Source: Geothrix sp. SG200 | GTDB lineage: Bacteria; Acidobacteriota; Holophagae; Holophagales; Holophagaceae | NCBI RefSeq assembly: GCF_022808935.1 | Contig: NZ_JAKZFR010000001.1 | Location: 930,001-994,000, forward strand | Direction: 5' to 3' | Length of the DNA: 64,000 bases | Shown: positions 28,506 to 37,442 of the stretch, in pieces | How the letters are laid out: every line of letters begins with the position of its first letter | How positions within the stretch are numbered: position 1 is the first letter of the stretch | Translations under genes and position numbers: made by a program | Notes under the pieces: generated by a model | Told to the model about the DNA's origin: nothing | The model's database searches: none | The model's input: only the letters and a program-made list of their open reading frames with translations

Positions 28506-29125
28506 GGGGCCTCCGGAGCGGCAGCGCCCATCCAGGTGAGCGCCGCGCGGAGCAGCCGCAGGCCGTCGGGCCCGGACTTCTCGGGGTGGGGCTGGAAGCC
28601 CATCACGCTGCCCCGGGCCTCGGCCGCCGCGAAGGGGCGGCCGTGCTCGGCGACGAGCAGGGTGTCGTCCGTGGGCTCCAGGGCATAGCTGTGCACGAAG
28701 TACAGCCAGGCGCCGGAGGCGTCTGGAAGGGCCGGGTGGGGGCGGGCCTGGCGCGCCTGGCACCAGCCCATGTTCGGGACTTTCACGCCGGGGCCCAGGC
28801 GCCGCACCAGGCCGGGGATGAGGCCGAGCCCTGGGATGCCGGGGGCCTCCTCGCTGCCTTCGGCCAGCAGCTGGAGGCCCAGGCAGATGCCCAGCAGGGG
28901 GCGGCCGCCGGCCACCAGGCCCGGCAGCTCGGACCACCAGCCCCGCTCGCGGAGGGAGCGCTGGGCCGTCTCGAAGTGGCCCACGCCGGGCAGCACGACG
29001 GGACCGGACGCCGCGGCCTGATCAGGCGAGGCCGCCCGGACGTAGCTGAAGCCCAGGCGCTCCAGGGCCCCCTCCAGGGAGGCGAGGTTCCCCGCGTCGT
29101 AGTCGATGAGGGTGAGGGTGCTCAT
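28496..29125 (-). CDS. hisH: imidazole glycerol phosphate synthase glutaminase subunit HisH
   Basis: The 209-residue class I amidotransferase supplies ammonia to HisF. The nucleophile Cys is in GICLGLQLL near residue 80, and the His-Glu pair is in FQPHPEKSG near 180. The oxyanion segment PGVGHF is present. Four-base overlap with hisB upstream. Confidence 0.95.
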   Translation of the reverse strand: MSTLTLIDYDAGNLASLEGALERLGFSYVRAASPDQAAASGPVVLPGVGHFETAQRSLRERGWWSELPGLVAGGRPLLGICLGLQLLAEGSEEAPGIPGLGLIPGLVRRLGPGVKVPNMGWCQARQARPHPALPDASGAWLYFVHSYALEPTDDTLLVAEHGRPFAAAEARGSVMGFQPHPEKSGPDGLRLLRAALTWMGAAAPEAPCS

Positions 29126-29706
29126 GCGGACAGGGTCCCCTTGGTGGAGGGCACCTCCGCGCCTTCGAGGCGGGTGGCCTGGTGAAGGGCCTTGGCCAGG
29201 GCCTTAAAGAGAGCCTCGACCTTGTGGTGCGTGTTGACGCCGCGGATGAGGTCCGCGTGGACGGCGAGGCCGCCGCGCATGGCCAAGGCGATGAAGAACT
29301 CACGCACCATCTCCACCTGGAAGCCGTCGCCGAGGACGACCGGCGGCAAGTCCGCGTGGAATTCGCACCAGGGCCGGCCCGAGAGGTCCACGACCACGCG
29401 GGCCAGGGCCTCGTCGAGCGGCACGTAGGCGTGGGCGAAGCGGGCCAGGCCGGCCCGATCGCCCAGGGCGGACTTCAGGGCATCCCCCAGGCAGAGGCCC
29501 ACGTCCTCCACCAGGTGATGGCTGTCCACGGGCAGGTCGCCGGTGGCCTCCACCTCGAGGCCGAAGCCGCCGTGCCTCGCCAGCTGCATCAGCATGTGGT
29601 CGAAGTAGCCCAGGCCCGTGCGGATGCGGGCCTCACCTCCATCCAGGGAGAGGCTCAGCTTCACCCGTGTCTCGGTGGTGGCGCGGGTCAGGGTGGCAGT
29701 TCTCAT
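29122..29706 (-). CDS. hisB: imidazoleglycerol-phosphate dehydratase
   Basis: The 194-residue Mn enzyme makes imidazole acetol phosphate (step 7). Metal-binding motifs are visible: GYFDHMLMQLARHGG, DSHHLVEDVGL and GVNTHHKVEALFKA. It is the monofunctional form, without the histidinol-phosphatase domain of the enterobacterial HisB. Start at 29706 overlaps the upstream hisC-HAD stop by four bases. Confidence 0.96.
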   Translation of the reverse strand: MRTATLTRATTETRVKLSLSLDGGEARIRTGLGYFDHMLMQLARHGGFGLEVEATGDLPVDSHHLVEDVGLCLGDALKSALGDRAGLARFAHAYVPLDEALARVVVDLSGRPWCEFHADLPPVVLGDGFQVEMVREFFIALAMRGGLAVHADLIRGVNTHHKVEALFKALAKALHQATRLEGAEVPSTKGTLSA

Positions 29707-31478
29707 GGCTTCTCCTGGGTCAGCGTGGGCAGCAGGTCGCGCAGGGTCTCGGATTGGACATCTGCTGCCGCGGCAAAGCGGGCCCGATCGGGGCCCACGG
29801 CCGCGAAGCGCCAGGCCACCTCGGGTTTCAGTCTCGCGGCCGCCCTCAGGCAGCGCGCGTCGTCGACGGTATCCCCGGCGAAGACGACTTCCTCCGCCCG
29901 GTAGGCGTCCGCCAGCTGGAGCAGGCCCGCAGGCTCGGGCTTGCGCAGGTGGGGCGCGGCGTCGCAGACGGCGGGCAGCGAGAAGCCCAGCACCTTCCAG
30001 GCCAAGTCCAGCTCTTCGGGCGGCCGCCCGGTGAGCACCGCCAGCTCCCAGCCCGTGGCCTGCAGCTCGGCGAGGTCCACCAGGGGGCGCTCCAGGCGGA
30101 TGGTGTCCGCGTAGTGCTTCTGCACCACGACCTGCGCCGCGGGCTCCAGGGCTTCCGTCCGCGCGTCGAGCTCCGGGAAGCCGCGGCGGTCCGCCGCTTC
30201 GATCACGGGCTGGAGGTCCACGTCGCCATGCACCTCGGCCAGGGCCAGGGCGCCGGCCGCGAGACGGAAGTCGTTGTTGTAGCCGCCCAGGCGCTTGAAG
30301 GCGCGGTAGTCCCCATCGGACCAGGGCAGGGACGGCCGCAGCTCCGCCAGGGCCCGGGCCACGGCCTCCAGGAAGCTGCGGTCGGCGTCGATGAGGACGC
30401 CGTCGATGTCCAGCACCAGCAGGCGGCGGCGGGACCGCGGCGCAGGCTTCGGCAGCGCCGCGCCCAGGGTCGCGGCCACGCGGGCCGTGTCCGCCTCCGT
30501 CCCGATGGTGAGCCGCGCGGCACCGGTGCCGGGCAGGCGGCGCACCTTGATGCCCTCGGCTTCCAGCGTGTCCGAAGGATCCGGCGTCACGTGGAGGAAG
30601 TTGCCGGCGCTGGGGGCGACGCGGTGCGCGGGCAGGGTTGTCGCCAGGGACGTCGCCAGTCGGTCGCGCCGCTCCGGCAGGGCCCGCACGGCGGGCTCGA
30701 AGGCCGGCGCGAAGTCCAGGGCCACGTCCAGGGCCTCCAGGCTGGCGGCGGGGATGGAGTAGGGCAGCTGTAGCGTGGCCAGCTTGGACACCAGGGCAGG
30801 ATCGCCCAGGAGGTAGCCCAGGCGCCAGGAGGCGGAGGCCAGTGCCTTGCTGAAGGTGCGCAACAGCACCACGTTCGGATAGCGGTCCACGGCCAGGCGG
30901 TGGGTGGCCGGGGCAAACTCGGCGTAGGCCTCGTCCATCACCACCAGTGGCGGCACTGGACGGGCTGCGGCGGCGGCCAGCAGAGGTTCCAGTTCCGTCG
31001 GAGACACCCAGGCGCCGGTGGGGTTGTTGGGCAGGGTCAGCCAGATCTGGCGGCAGTCGAGCGCTTCGAACCAGGGCTCCAGCGGAAAGCCCGCGCCCTG
31101 GGGCACCTTGCGCACCTGGCCGCCGTTCCGGCGCACCAGCATGGGATAGAGGCTGAAACCCGGATCCGGGATGGCCACCGTGTCGCCGAAGCTCAGGCCC
31201 GCCATGGCCACGTGGTCGAGCAGGGCCCCGCTGGAGGGACCCAGGAGCAGGCCGCCCTCGGGCGCGCCCACGCGCCTCCGCAGGCGCTCGGTGAGCTCCT
31301 CCTGGCGCTCGGGGTAGAGGTTGAAAGGCATGGACTGGAGCCGCGCCAGCAGCGCCTCGCGGGCCTCGGCCGGCCAATCGGACCCGGCCTCGTTCATGTG
31401 CAGGCGGAGGCCCGTGGGCGGCTCGGGAGGCCGCCGGTAGGCGGGCAGGTCGGCGAGGTCAGGTCGGAGGAAGGACAT
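29703..31478 (-). CDS. HisC aminotransferase fused to a HAD-family phosphatase
   Basis: The 591-residue fusion has residues 1-about 345 as a PLP aminotransferase of the histidinol-phosphate type (PNNPTGAWVSP; VMDEAYAEFAP; the Schiff-base Lys in RTFSKALASASWRLGY). A C-terminal HAD hydrolase follows (LLVLDIDGVLID motif I, VLTGRP motif II, KPEP Lys, FAGDTVDDARC motif IV). HisC performs step 8. No HisN or HisB-type phosphatase is seen in this operon, so the HAD half is the natural candidate for step 9, histidinol-phosphate phosphatase. That is inference from operon logic. Overlaps hisB by four bases. Confidence 0.9.
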   Translation of the reverse strand: MSFLRPDLADLPAYRRPPEPPTGLRLHMNEAGSDWPAEAREALLARLQSMPFNLYPERQEELTERLRRRVGAPEGGLLLGPSSGALLDHVAMAGLSFGDTVAIPDPGFSLYPMLVRRNGGQVRKVPQGAGFPLEPWFEALDCRQIWLTLPNNPTGAWVSPTELEPLLAAAAARPVPPLVVMDEAYAEFAPATHRLAVDRYPNVVLLRTFSKALASASWRLGYLLGDPALVSKLATLQLPYSIPAASLEALDVALDFAPAFEPAVRALPERRDRLATSLATTLPAHRVAPSAGNFLHVTPDPSDTLEAEGIKVRRLPGTGAARLTIGTEADTARVAATLGAALPKPAPRSRRRLLVLDIDGVLIDADRSFLEAVARALAELRPSLPWSDGDYRAFKRLGGYNNDFRLAAGALALAEVHGDVDLQPVIEAADRRGFPELDARTEALEPAAQVVVQKHYADTIRLERPLVDLAELQATGWELAVLTGRPPEELDLAWKVLGFSLPAVCDAAPHLRKPEPAGLLQLADAYRAEEVVFAGDTVDDARCLRAAARLKPEVAWRFAAVGPDRARFAAAADVQSETLRDLLPTLTQEKP

Positions 31479-31561
31479 GGGCGACTCGGGATGAGGGTAG
31501 GAGGAAACCAGGCTTCCAGGTGAGAAGAAGCAGAACGGAGCGCTCGGCGAGGAGGCGCTCC

Positions 31562-32926
31562 CTAGGGGTGGTGATGGCCGCGCAGGCCGGCGCTGCGGCC
31601 GTGGTGGGTGAGGCCCTCGGCCTCGGCGAGCTTCTCGACCCAGGGGGCCATCGCGGCCGCGTCGGTTGTGGAGAGCCGCAGCAGGCTCTGGCGCTTGAGG
31701 AAGGTGGCCACGCCCAGGGGGCTGGTGTAGCGGGCGCTGCGGTCCGTGGGCAGCACGTGGTTGGGGCCTGCGCCGTAGTCGCCGAAGGCCTCGGCGCTGG
31801 CGCTGCCGATGAAGACGGCTCCGGCGGTGGTGAGCGAGGGCAGCCACGCTTCCGGATCGCGGACGCAGAGCTCGAGGTGCTCGGGCGCCCAGGCCTGGGC
31901 CAGGGCGATGGCCAGGTCGCGCTCGGCGCAGACCAGCCGCCCGTGGACGCCCAGGCTCTGCTCGAGGATGGCGCGGCGGGGCGAGGCCTCCACACGGGCC
32001 TGGAGCTCGGCCTCCACGGCCTTGAGCAGGGCGCGGTCGGCGCTCACCAGCACGGCAGCGGCGTCAGGGTCGTGCTCGGCCTGGGCCATGAGGTCCTCGG
32101 CGAGCCAGGCGGGATCGGCGCTGCCGTCCGCGATCACCAGCAGCTCCGTGGGACCGGCCAGAGCGTCGATGCCGCAGGTGCCGATGAGCTGGCGCTTGGC
32201 CTCGGCCACGAAGCGATTGCCGGGGCCGGCAATGAGGTCCACGGCGGGTTCGCCGAAGGCCAGCCAGGCCAGGGCCTGCGCGCCGCCGAAGGGGTAGAGC
32301 TCCGTGAGGCCCAGCTCGGCCGCACAGGCCAGCACCAGGGGGTCCACGCCCCAGGTCCTAGGTTGCGAGGGCTGGGGCAGGGTGGGCTGGGGTTTGGGCG
32401 GCGTCACGCCCACGATGCGGCCCACGCCGGCCACCTGGGCGGGGATGACGGTCATGGCAAGGGTGGACGGATAGAAGGCCCGCCCGCCGGGGATGTAGAC
32501 GCCCGCGGTCTTCAGGGGGCACCAGCGCTCGCCTACGGTGCCGCCCCCGGGCAGGGTCAGCTCCAGGTCGCGCAGGCAGCCGCGCTGGCCCTCCGCGAAC
32601 CGGCGCACGTTGGCGATCATCTCCCGCAGGGCGGCCATGAGGTCCGGCTGGCGGCGGTCCAGGTCCGCACGGGCGGCCTGGAGGGCCGCTTCGGGAATGC
32701 GCAGAGCGGCGGGATCGAGGGCCACGCCATCAAGACGCAACGTCCAGTCGAGCACGGCCTTCAGGCCATCCCGGCACACGTCCGCCAGGATGGCCTTGAC
32801 GGCCTTCCGCGTGTCCTCTTCCATCTCCCCGTTCCGCGCCAGCGCGGCCACCCAGTCGCTCACCTGCCCAGGCGATTCCGCCCGGTTCGTCAGGTCACTG
32901 AAGGAGATGAAGTAACACCTATGCAC
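31562..32926 (-). CDS. hisD: histidinol dehydrogenase
   Basis: The roughly 454-residue enzyme oxidises histidinol to histidine with two NAD. It contains GVYIPGGRAFYPSTLAM, FGGAQALAWLAFG, DLIAGPGNRFVAEAKRQL, the catalytic segment APEHLEL and GDYGAGPNHVLPT. A Pro/Gln-rich insertion (about KPQPTLPQPSQPRTWG) after the NAD region is atypical. The start is uncertain: GTG 32926 best fits the family N-terminus (FISFSDL), but GTG 32863, ATG 32824 and TTG 32974 are open and none has a good ribosome site. It follows lpxC closely and precedes hisC by 83 bases. Confidence 0.9.
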   Translation of the reverse strand: MHRCYFISFSDLTNRAESPGQVSDWVAALARNGEMEEDTRKAVKAILADVCRDGLKAVLDWTLRLDGVALDPAALRIPEAALQAARADLDRRQPDLMAALREMIANVRRFAEGQRGCLRDLELTLPGGGTVGERWCPLKTAGVYIPGGRAFYPSTLAMTVIPAQVAGVGRIVGVTPPKPQPTLPQPSQPRTWGVDPLVLACAAELGLTELYPFGGAQALAWLAFGEPAVDLIAGPGNRFVAEAKRQLIGTCGIDALAGPTELLVIADGSADPAWLAEDLMAQAEHDPDAAAVLVSADRALLKAVEAELQARVEASPRRAILEQSLGVHGRLVCAERDLAIALAQAWAPEHLELCVRDPEAWLPSLTTAGAVFIGSASAEAFGDYGAGPNHVLPTDRSARYTSPLGVATFLKRQSLLRLSTTDAAAMAPWVEKLAEAEGLTHHGRSAGLRGHHHP

Positions 32927-32986
32927 CTCTCGGGTGAAGGGAACAGGCTGACAGGTCCCTGTCGTGGGCCGCAACCGGAAATCGGT

Positions 32987-33907
32987 TCAGGCAGGCTGCG
33001 CCGCGGCGGTGAGCCCTGCGGGTTGGAAGAAGAAGCGCACGCTGGCGGGCTCGGTTTCCTCGGTCCACTCCCAGCAGCTGGGGGTCGCGAGGATGGCCTG
33101 GGCCAAGGCGACATGCAGGGCATGGCCGGCGGCATGGGCCTCCACGAGGCCCAGCAGGGGCGCGCCGAGCAGCGCCAGGTCGCCCACCAGGTCCAGCATC
33201 TTATGGCGGACTGCTTCGTCCTCGTAGCGCAGGGACTCGTTCAGGGGGCCATCGGCGCCGAAGACCACGGCGTTGTCGAGGCTGCCGCCCAGCGCCAAGC
33301 CGCGGGCGCGCATCAAGTCGATCTCCTGTGCCAGGCAGAACGTGCGGGCGGAGCCCAGCTCCCGGCGGTACTTGTCGGGGGTGAGGCTCAGTTCGCGGCT
33401 CTGGCGGCCCAGGGCGGGGATGGGGAAGTCGATGACGTAGCGCAGGCGCAGGCCATCGTAGGGGAGGGCCCGGATCCAGCGGTCGCCGTTCCGGACTTCG
33501 ATGGGCTGGGTGATCTTCATGAAGCGGCGGCGGCCTTCCAGGGCCTTCACGCCCGCCTGCAGGATCGCCTCCACCCAGGGGGCGGCGCTGCCATCGAGAA
33601 TGGGAAGCTCCTCGGCGTCCACCTCGATGCGGAGGTGCTCCACTTCCAGGCCCATGAGCGCCGACAGCAGGTGCTCGATGGTCTGGAGGCGCACGCCATC
33701 CTTCACCAGGGTGGTGGCCAGCACCAGATCGCCAGCCAGATCCGCCTTGGCGGGGATCGCGGTGCCGGTGGGCGTGTGGACGAACAGGATTCCCGTAGGC
33801 TCGGCCACGGGCACCAGGCGCACCGAGCAGGGCCGGTTGCCATGCAGGCCATGGCCCGAGAGGGTGATCTCGCGGCTCAGGGTCTGGGGTGTGGTGCTGC
33901 GGGGCAT
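32987..33907 (-). CDS. lpxC: UDP-3-O-acyl-N-acetylglucosamine deacetylase
   Basis: The 306-residue zinc enzyme commits UDP-acyl-GlcNAc to lipid A. Zinc ligands and catalytic residues are visible in LQTIEHLLSALMGLE (His near 77) and RHKMLDLVGDLALLG (His and Asp near 226-230); SGHGLHGNRPC is the N-terminal substrate segment. Start at 33907 has GAGG eight bases ahead. It is the first gene of the transcript that continues into hisD, linking outer-membrane lipid synthesis with the histidine operon. An operator-like palindrome lies about 40 bases upstream. Confidence 0.95.
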   Translation of the reverse strand: MPRSTTPQTLSREITLSGHGLHGNRPCSVRLVPVAEPTGILFVHTPTGTAIPAKADLAGDLVLATTLVKDGVRLQTIEHLLSALMGLEVEHLRIEVDAEELPILDGSAAPWVEAILQAGVKALEGRRRFMKITQPIEVRNGDRWIRALPYDGLRLRYVIDFPIPALGRQSRELSLTPDKYRRELGSARTFCLAQEIDLMRARGLALGGSLDNAVVFGADGPLNESLRYEDEAVRHKMLDLVGDLALLGAPLLGLVEAHAAGHALHVALAQAILATPSCWEWTEETEPASVRFFFQPAGLTAAAQPA

Positions 33908-33944
33908 GGTTCGTCCTCGCAGACTGACAAGCCATTTCTGTGCC

Positions 33945-33980
33945 GTTATACAAGTCAAATCATTTCATGATTTGACTTGT
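33945..33980 (-). promoter_or_regulatory. putative lpxC-his promoter with overlapping 14-bp-arm palindrome
   Basis: Reading on the minus strand, TATAAC (33945-33950) is a good -10 element about 38-43 bases before the lpxC start. Immediately upstream, a perfect inverted repeat with 14-bp arms (33950-33963 and 33967-33980) and a 3-base centre covers the -35 region. It is AT-rich in a GC-rich genome and has no T run after it, so an operator is favoured over a terminator for ispD. The regulator is unknown. Confidence 0.6.
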
Positions 33981-34024
33981 TATGAAAAAGGGATGGATGT
34001 GGGTCCATCCACCACACACCGTGG

Positions 34025-34792
34025 TCAGCCTGGCCGAGTGCGCTCCCAGTCCTCGGGGGTGGTGAGCTTCAGGTTGGAGCTGGGGCTGGGGATCAGCTTC
34101 ACCGCCAGGCCCAGTCGCTCGAGGAGGGCGACGTCATCCGTGGCATTGAAGCCCGAGGCGTCGGCGGCGCGGAAGGCGTTGAGCCAGGTGCCCAGGCGCG
34201 CGATCTGAGGGGTCTGGGCCCGAAAGAAGGCCTCCCGGGGTTCGGTGCCGAGCACCCGACCGTTCTCGTCCACCCGCTTGAGCGTGTCGGTGGAAGGTTC
34301 GCCGAGCAGGACGCCGTCGAACTGGTTCAGCGCGTCCAGGGCCTCCCATAACGGAGCCGCCGGAGGGAAGGGCCGGACGGCGTCGTGGATCATGACCGGG
34401 GCGAGGGGCTGGTCGGGCAGGGCCCGGAGGGCGGCCCACACGGAGGCCTGCCGGGTGTCGCCACCCGGCACCACCCAGCAGGGCACGCTGAAGGACCAGG
34501 AGCGGGTCTCCTCCAGGTGGCTTTCAGGCACGGCCAAGGCGATACCTGCAAGGTGGGGCATGCCGGGGGCCAGGAAGGCTTCCACGGTGGCCTGGAGCAG
34601 GGGGCGGCCGCCCCAATCGCGGAACTGCTTGGGCAGGCCGCCGCCCATGCGCAGGCCCCGCCCCCCGGCCGGGATGATCAAGTAGGGGTGGAGGTGATCA
34701 GGCGTGGCGAGCGCGCTTGGCCCGGGCGCCACGTGAGGGGCCCCAGGGGGGACATCGCGAGCGGAGCGAGCAGGCGGTTCCCCCAGGACCAT
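34025..34792 (-). CDS. ispD: 2-C-methyl-D-erythritol 4-phosphate cytidylyltransferase
   Basis: The roughly 255-residue enzyme forms CDP-methylerythritol in the MEP isoprenoid pathway. The family core begins at YLIIPAGGRGLRMGGGLPKQF and continues with the signature VMIHDAVRPF and a C-terminal NATDDVALLERLG. About 35 residues precede the core, part of them (GEPPARSARDVPPGAP) encoded by a dispersed DNA repeat. The true start may therefore be at 34792, one base from the RlpA gene stop, or further in. A 34825 start would overlap that gene. Its stop lies 117 bases before lpxC. Confidence 0.9.
   Translation of the reverse strand: MVLGEPPARSARDVPPGAPHVAPGPSALATPDHLHPYLIIPAGGRGLRMGGGLPKQFRDWGGRPLLQATVEAFLAPGMPHLAGIALAVPESHLEETRSWSFSVPCWVVPGGDTRQASVWAALRALPDQPLAPVMIHDAVRPFPPAAPLWEALDALNQFDGVLLGEPSTDTLKRVDENGRVLGTEPREAFFRAQTPQIARLGTWLNAFRAADASGFNATDDVALLERLGLAVKLIPSPSSNLKLTTPEDWERTRPG
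34737..34789. repeat. dispersed repeat copy inside the ispD 5' coding region
   Basis: About 50 bases match, in reverse orientation and with a handful of differences, the core of the tandem repeats near 52.1-52.2 kb. The shared centre is GACATCGCGAGCGgAGCGAG, flanked by runs of G and C that form inverted ends. It is translated as part of the unusual IspD N-terminal extension. Confidence 0.75.
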
Positions 34793-34793
34793 G

Positions 34794-35516
34794 TCAGCGC
34801 TGACGGGTGATGAAGGGTTCGACACCGCGGTCCTTCATGAGCTTGGCGAGTCGTTCGGCCGCCTGCTCCGCGTCCTGGCGACTGGTATAGCTGCCCACCC
34901 GGACCCGCTTCACGGCCACGCCGCCGCGGGTGGTGGCGCTCTGGAGCGTCACGACGCCGAAGGTGTTTTCAAGTTCACGTGTAAGTGACTCGATATTCTT
35001 GGGATCCGAAAGTGCTGCCACCTGGACCACAAAGGGGTCCGCATGGTCGACGGCCGGATCCAGCGCCGTGGGAAGGCCCATGGCATCCACAGACCGCAGG
35101 CGGATGCGGGCGGTCCCACGGCCCAGGAACCCCAGGTCCTTGGCGCCCTGCTTGGAGAGGTCCAATACCCTTCCCTTGATGAAGGGGCCGCGATCGTTCA
35201 CCCGGAAGACCGCACGCTTCCGGTTCTCCAGGTTCTCGACTTCCACGAAGCTGCCCAGGGGAAGGGTCCGGTGGGCGCAGGTGTACTGCTCGGGATCGAA
35301 TATTTCCCCGCTGGCCGTCTGCCGGCCAGCGAATCCATCGTCATCCCCGCCATACCAGCTGGCCACACCCTCCTCCACGTAGGCCTGGCCATCCGCAGGC
35401 CGGGCGCCATCGCGGGAACCGGCGGAGGGGGAGGCGTAGGTCGCCGGGGGACGGGTGCAGTGGAGGGTGAAGCTGAGGGCGACCAGGGTGGCCACCCGAG
35501 GGGTGCTCCAGCGCAT
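34794..35516 (-). CDS. RlpA-like septal ring protein with SPOR domain
   Basis: The 240-residue exported protein starts with a hydrophobic signal segment; a Cys at residue 20 could be lipidated, but the lipobox TLHC is not canonical. A double-psi beta-barrel follows (GVASWYGGDDDGFAGRQTASGEIFD ... FRVNDRGPFIKGRVLDLS, about 55-135), then a C-terminal SPOR domain (about 165-240), which binds denuded peptidoglycan at the division site. RlpA acts as a lytic transglycosylase in some species. The start at 35516 has no strong ribosome site; 35651 is the longer option. Confidence 0.85.
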   Translation of the reverse strand: MRWSTPRVATLVALSFTLHCTRPPATYASPSAGSRDGARPADGQAYVEEGVASWYGGDDDGFAGRQTASGEIFDPEQYTCAHRTLPLGSFVEVENLENRKRAVFRVNDRGPFIKGRVLDLSKQGAKDLGFLGRGTARIRLRSVDAMGLPTALDPAVDHADPFVVQVAALSDPKNIESLTRELENTFGVVTLQSATTRGGVAVKRVRVGSYTSRQDAEQAAERLAKLMKDRGVEPFITRQR

Positions 35517-35699
35517 GACTCTGAGAAACCCGCCTTTGCCTGGGTCCACCGGCGTCGGAGGGTCGAAGGCGATGTGGATCTCGTGGATCCAGAGCGCACA
35601 GGCCTTGCTCCAATTGGTGGGATGGAAGGGTGACAGCATCGGGCTCCACAAACAAAGATCAACAGGTCACGTTTAATGGACCAGTTCGTATACATATAA

Positions 35700-35728
35700 A
35701 GTATGGCGAAGCCTAGCCCTTTTGTAAA
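35700..35728 (-). promoter_or_regulatory. putative promoter for the RlpA-ispD unit
   Basis: On the minus strand TTTACA (35723-35728) and CATACT (35700-35705) are separated by 17 bases in an AT-rich patch. This is the best sigma-70-like match in the 261-base gap 35517-35777. It implies a leader of about 175 bases before the RlpA start, in which I see no ORF. Fit to consensus is moderate. Confidence 0.4.
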
Positions 35729-35777
35729 GGACTGCAAATTGGAATAGGAATATGTGCAACGAAACCGCTGCTTATGC

Positions 35778-37442
35778 CTATTGCCGGCTGGGGATCTGGT
35801 CCACCTTGAACGGCTTTGGACGGTTCCCCTCGGCCAGGAAGGGGGGCGGAAGCCGCCGAGCGGCTGCCAGAGCGGCGGCCTCCGATTCATAGGTGCCGAG
35901 GAAGATCTGATGGCAGGTGCGTCCGTTCCGCATGGTCATGGGCAGGAGGAAGAGATCCGGATTCTGACTCCTCAGGAGACTGGCCGCGCGCTGGATCGTA
36001 TCGCCCTGGCACGCGATTTCCAGGCGCAGGGACCACTTGCCGTGGCTGGCGGCGCACAGGGCCAGGCCCTGGCTGTGGGCCAGCTTCCAGTTGCCCGCCT
36101 GGATGGCCTTCAGGCGCTCAGTCTGGGAGGAAACCGAGGGCTTGGGAGCGACCTTCGGCTGGGCCGGGGGAATCAGCTTGGCCGCCCGGGCCGGTTCGGA
36201 AACCGGTTTCGCGTCGGAGTTCGGGGCGGGTTGGGCCTCAGGCTTGGGCGCTGATTTCACCTCGGCCCCCGGGGTGGCCTCGGAGATGGGCTGCTCCGGT
36301 TTCGGTGCCGGCGCGGGAGGGTTCAGCGGGGAAGACTGGGCCAGTTTCGGAAGAATGATAGGGTTTCGTTGGTACCACCGCAGACCGCCCCACAGACCCG
36401 CGACCACCAGAAGAATCCCGAACAGGTAGAGGGGGCGTCGGGAGGTCTTCCTAGCTTCAAGTGATTCGAAATCAGGAGGTTCCGTGCTGCCCGCGGCGGT
36501 CTGATGGATGGGCAGGGAGCGTTCCTGCGAGAGCGGCGGCTGGAGGCCACCCTGGCCGGCCTCCTCCCATTCGTCCTCCGGGCCCAGCTGGTCCAGGGCT
36601 TCGGAGAGGTGCTCCAGGTTCGTGGTGGGGACCTGGCTGGCTTCGATGGCCTGGATCAGGGAGGGGACGGCCGGAGAAGGCGGCGGAACCGGCAATGCCG
36701 CGGGGGGCGCCACAGGCGGCGCGATCAGGATCGGCTCCGGTTCGGGGATCCGGGGAGCTTCGGGGGACGGCGGCGCCATCTGCAGGCGGGCCCAGCCCAT
36801 CTCCCTCAGGTACAGCGCGAAAGCCCCCAGGCGGAAGGGTTCGACCCCGGCCTCGCGGCTCAAGTCCAGGAGGGTTCGCTTGCCGCCCAGGAGATCGGGG
36901 AGACGGACCAGGTCGGGGGGGAGGTTGAGCTCGGGAAGGCTCGGGACCTCCAGGGCCACCACCTGGTCCAGGGGGCCAAGTTCCGCCAGCAGGGGCTCGC
37001 GGTCCTGGAGGTTCAGCACGCCCGCCAACAGCATGCCCGGGGTATCGAAGGGGAGACGGACCGTGGAGGCATCCAGAGCCTTGGCCTCGAAGGTCGGACG
37101 CTCCAGGGTTTCCGCCATGACCGCCCAGACCACCCGCTCCACCTGGGCCCGGGCCACGTCCAGCAGGTCCCGCTGGGTGATGAACCCCATTTCAATGAGG
37201 TTCCGCCCGATGGACATGGTCGGATTGAGGTTGGCCATGGCGTAGTCGAGCTGGACCTGGGTGAGCTTGCCGCGTTCCACCAGCAGGTGGGTCAGGCGGT
37301 CCTGGGGGTGGCTGCTGGCGGCGAACACCACGTTCCCGGCTTCAAAATAGACGATCCGGTTGGGTTCCAGGCCCAGGCGCCACAGGCCGGTGGCTCCTGT
37401 CCGATGCCGGGCGAAGAGGTCCTTGAGGGCCGGAAGGCTCAT
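35778..37442 (-). CDS. DUF4388/PATAN-like protein with a membrane span and C-terminal SPOR-like domain
   Basis: The 554-residue protein has an N-terminal domain (about 1-190; [28 protein letters not shown]) resembling the DUF4388/PATAN module of signalling and motility proteins. A Pro-rich linker and a single transmembrane helix (about [20 protein letters not shown]) follow. A Pro/Lys/Ala-rich periplasmic stretch leads to a C-terminal SPOR-like fold ([11 protein letters not shown] ... [21 protein letters not shown]). The topology would join a cytoplasmic sensor to peptidoglycan. Its start overlaps the tyrS stop (ATGA). No characterised homologue is recognised. Confidence 0.7.
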   Translation of the reverse strand: MSLPALKDLFARHRTGATGLWRLGLEPNRIVYFEAGNVVFAASSHPQDRLTHLLVERGKLTQVQLDYAMANLNPTMSIGRNLIEMGFITQRDLLDVARAQVERVVWAVMAETLERPTFEAKALDASTVRLPFDTPGMLLAGVLNLQDREPLLAELGPLDQVVALEVPSLPELNLPPDLVRLPDLLGGKRTLLDLSREAGVEPFRLGAFALYLREMGWARLQMAPPSPEAPRIPEPEPILIAPPVAPPAALPVPPPSPAVPSLIQAIEASQVPTTNLEHLSEALDQLGPEDEWEEAGQGGLQPPLSQERSLPIHQTAAGSTEPPDFESLEARKTSRRPLYLFGILLVVAGLWGGLRWYQRNPIILPKLAQSSPLNPPAPAPKPEQPISEATPGAEVKSAPKPEAQPAPNSDAKPVSEPARAAKLIPPAQPKVAPKPSVSSQTERLKAIQAGNWKLAHSQGLALCAASHGKWSLRLEIACQGDTIQRAASLLRSQNPDLFLLPMTMRNGRTCHQIFLGTYESEAAALAAARRLPPPFLAEGNRPKPFKVDQIPSRQ

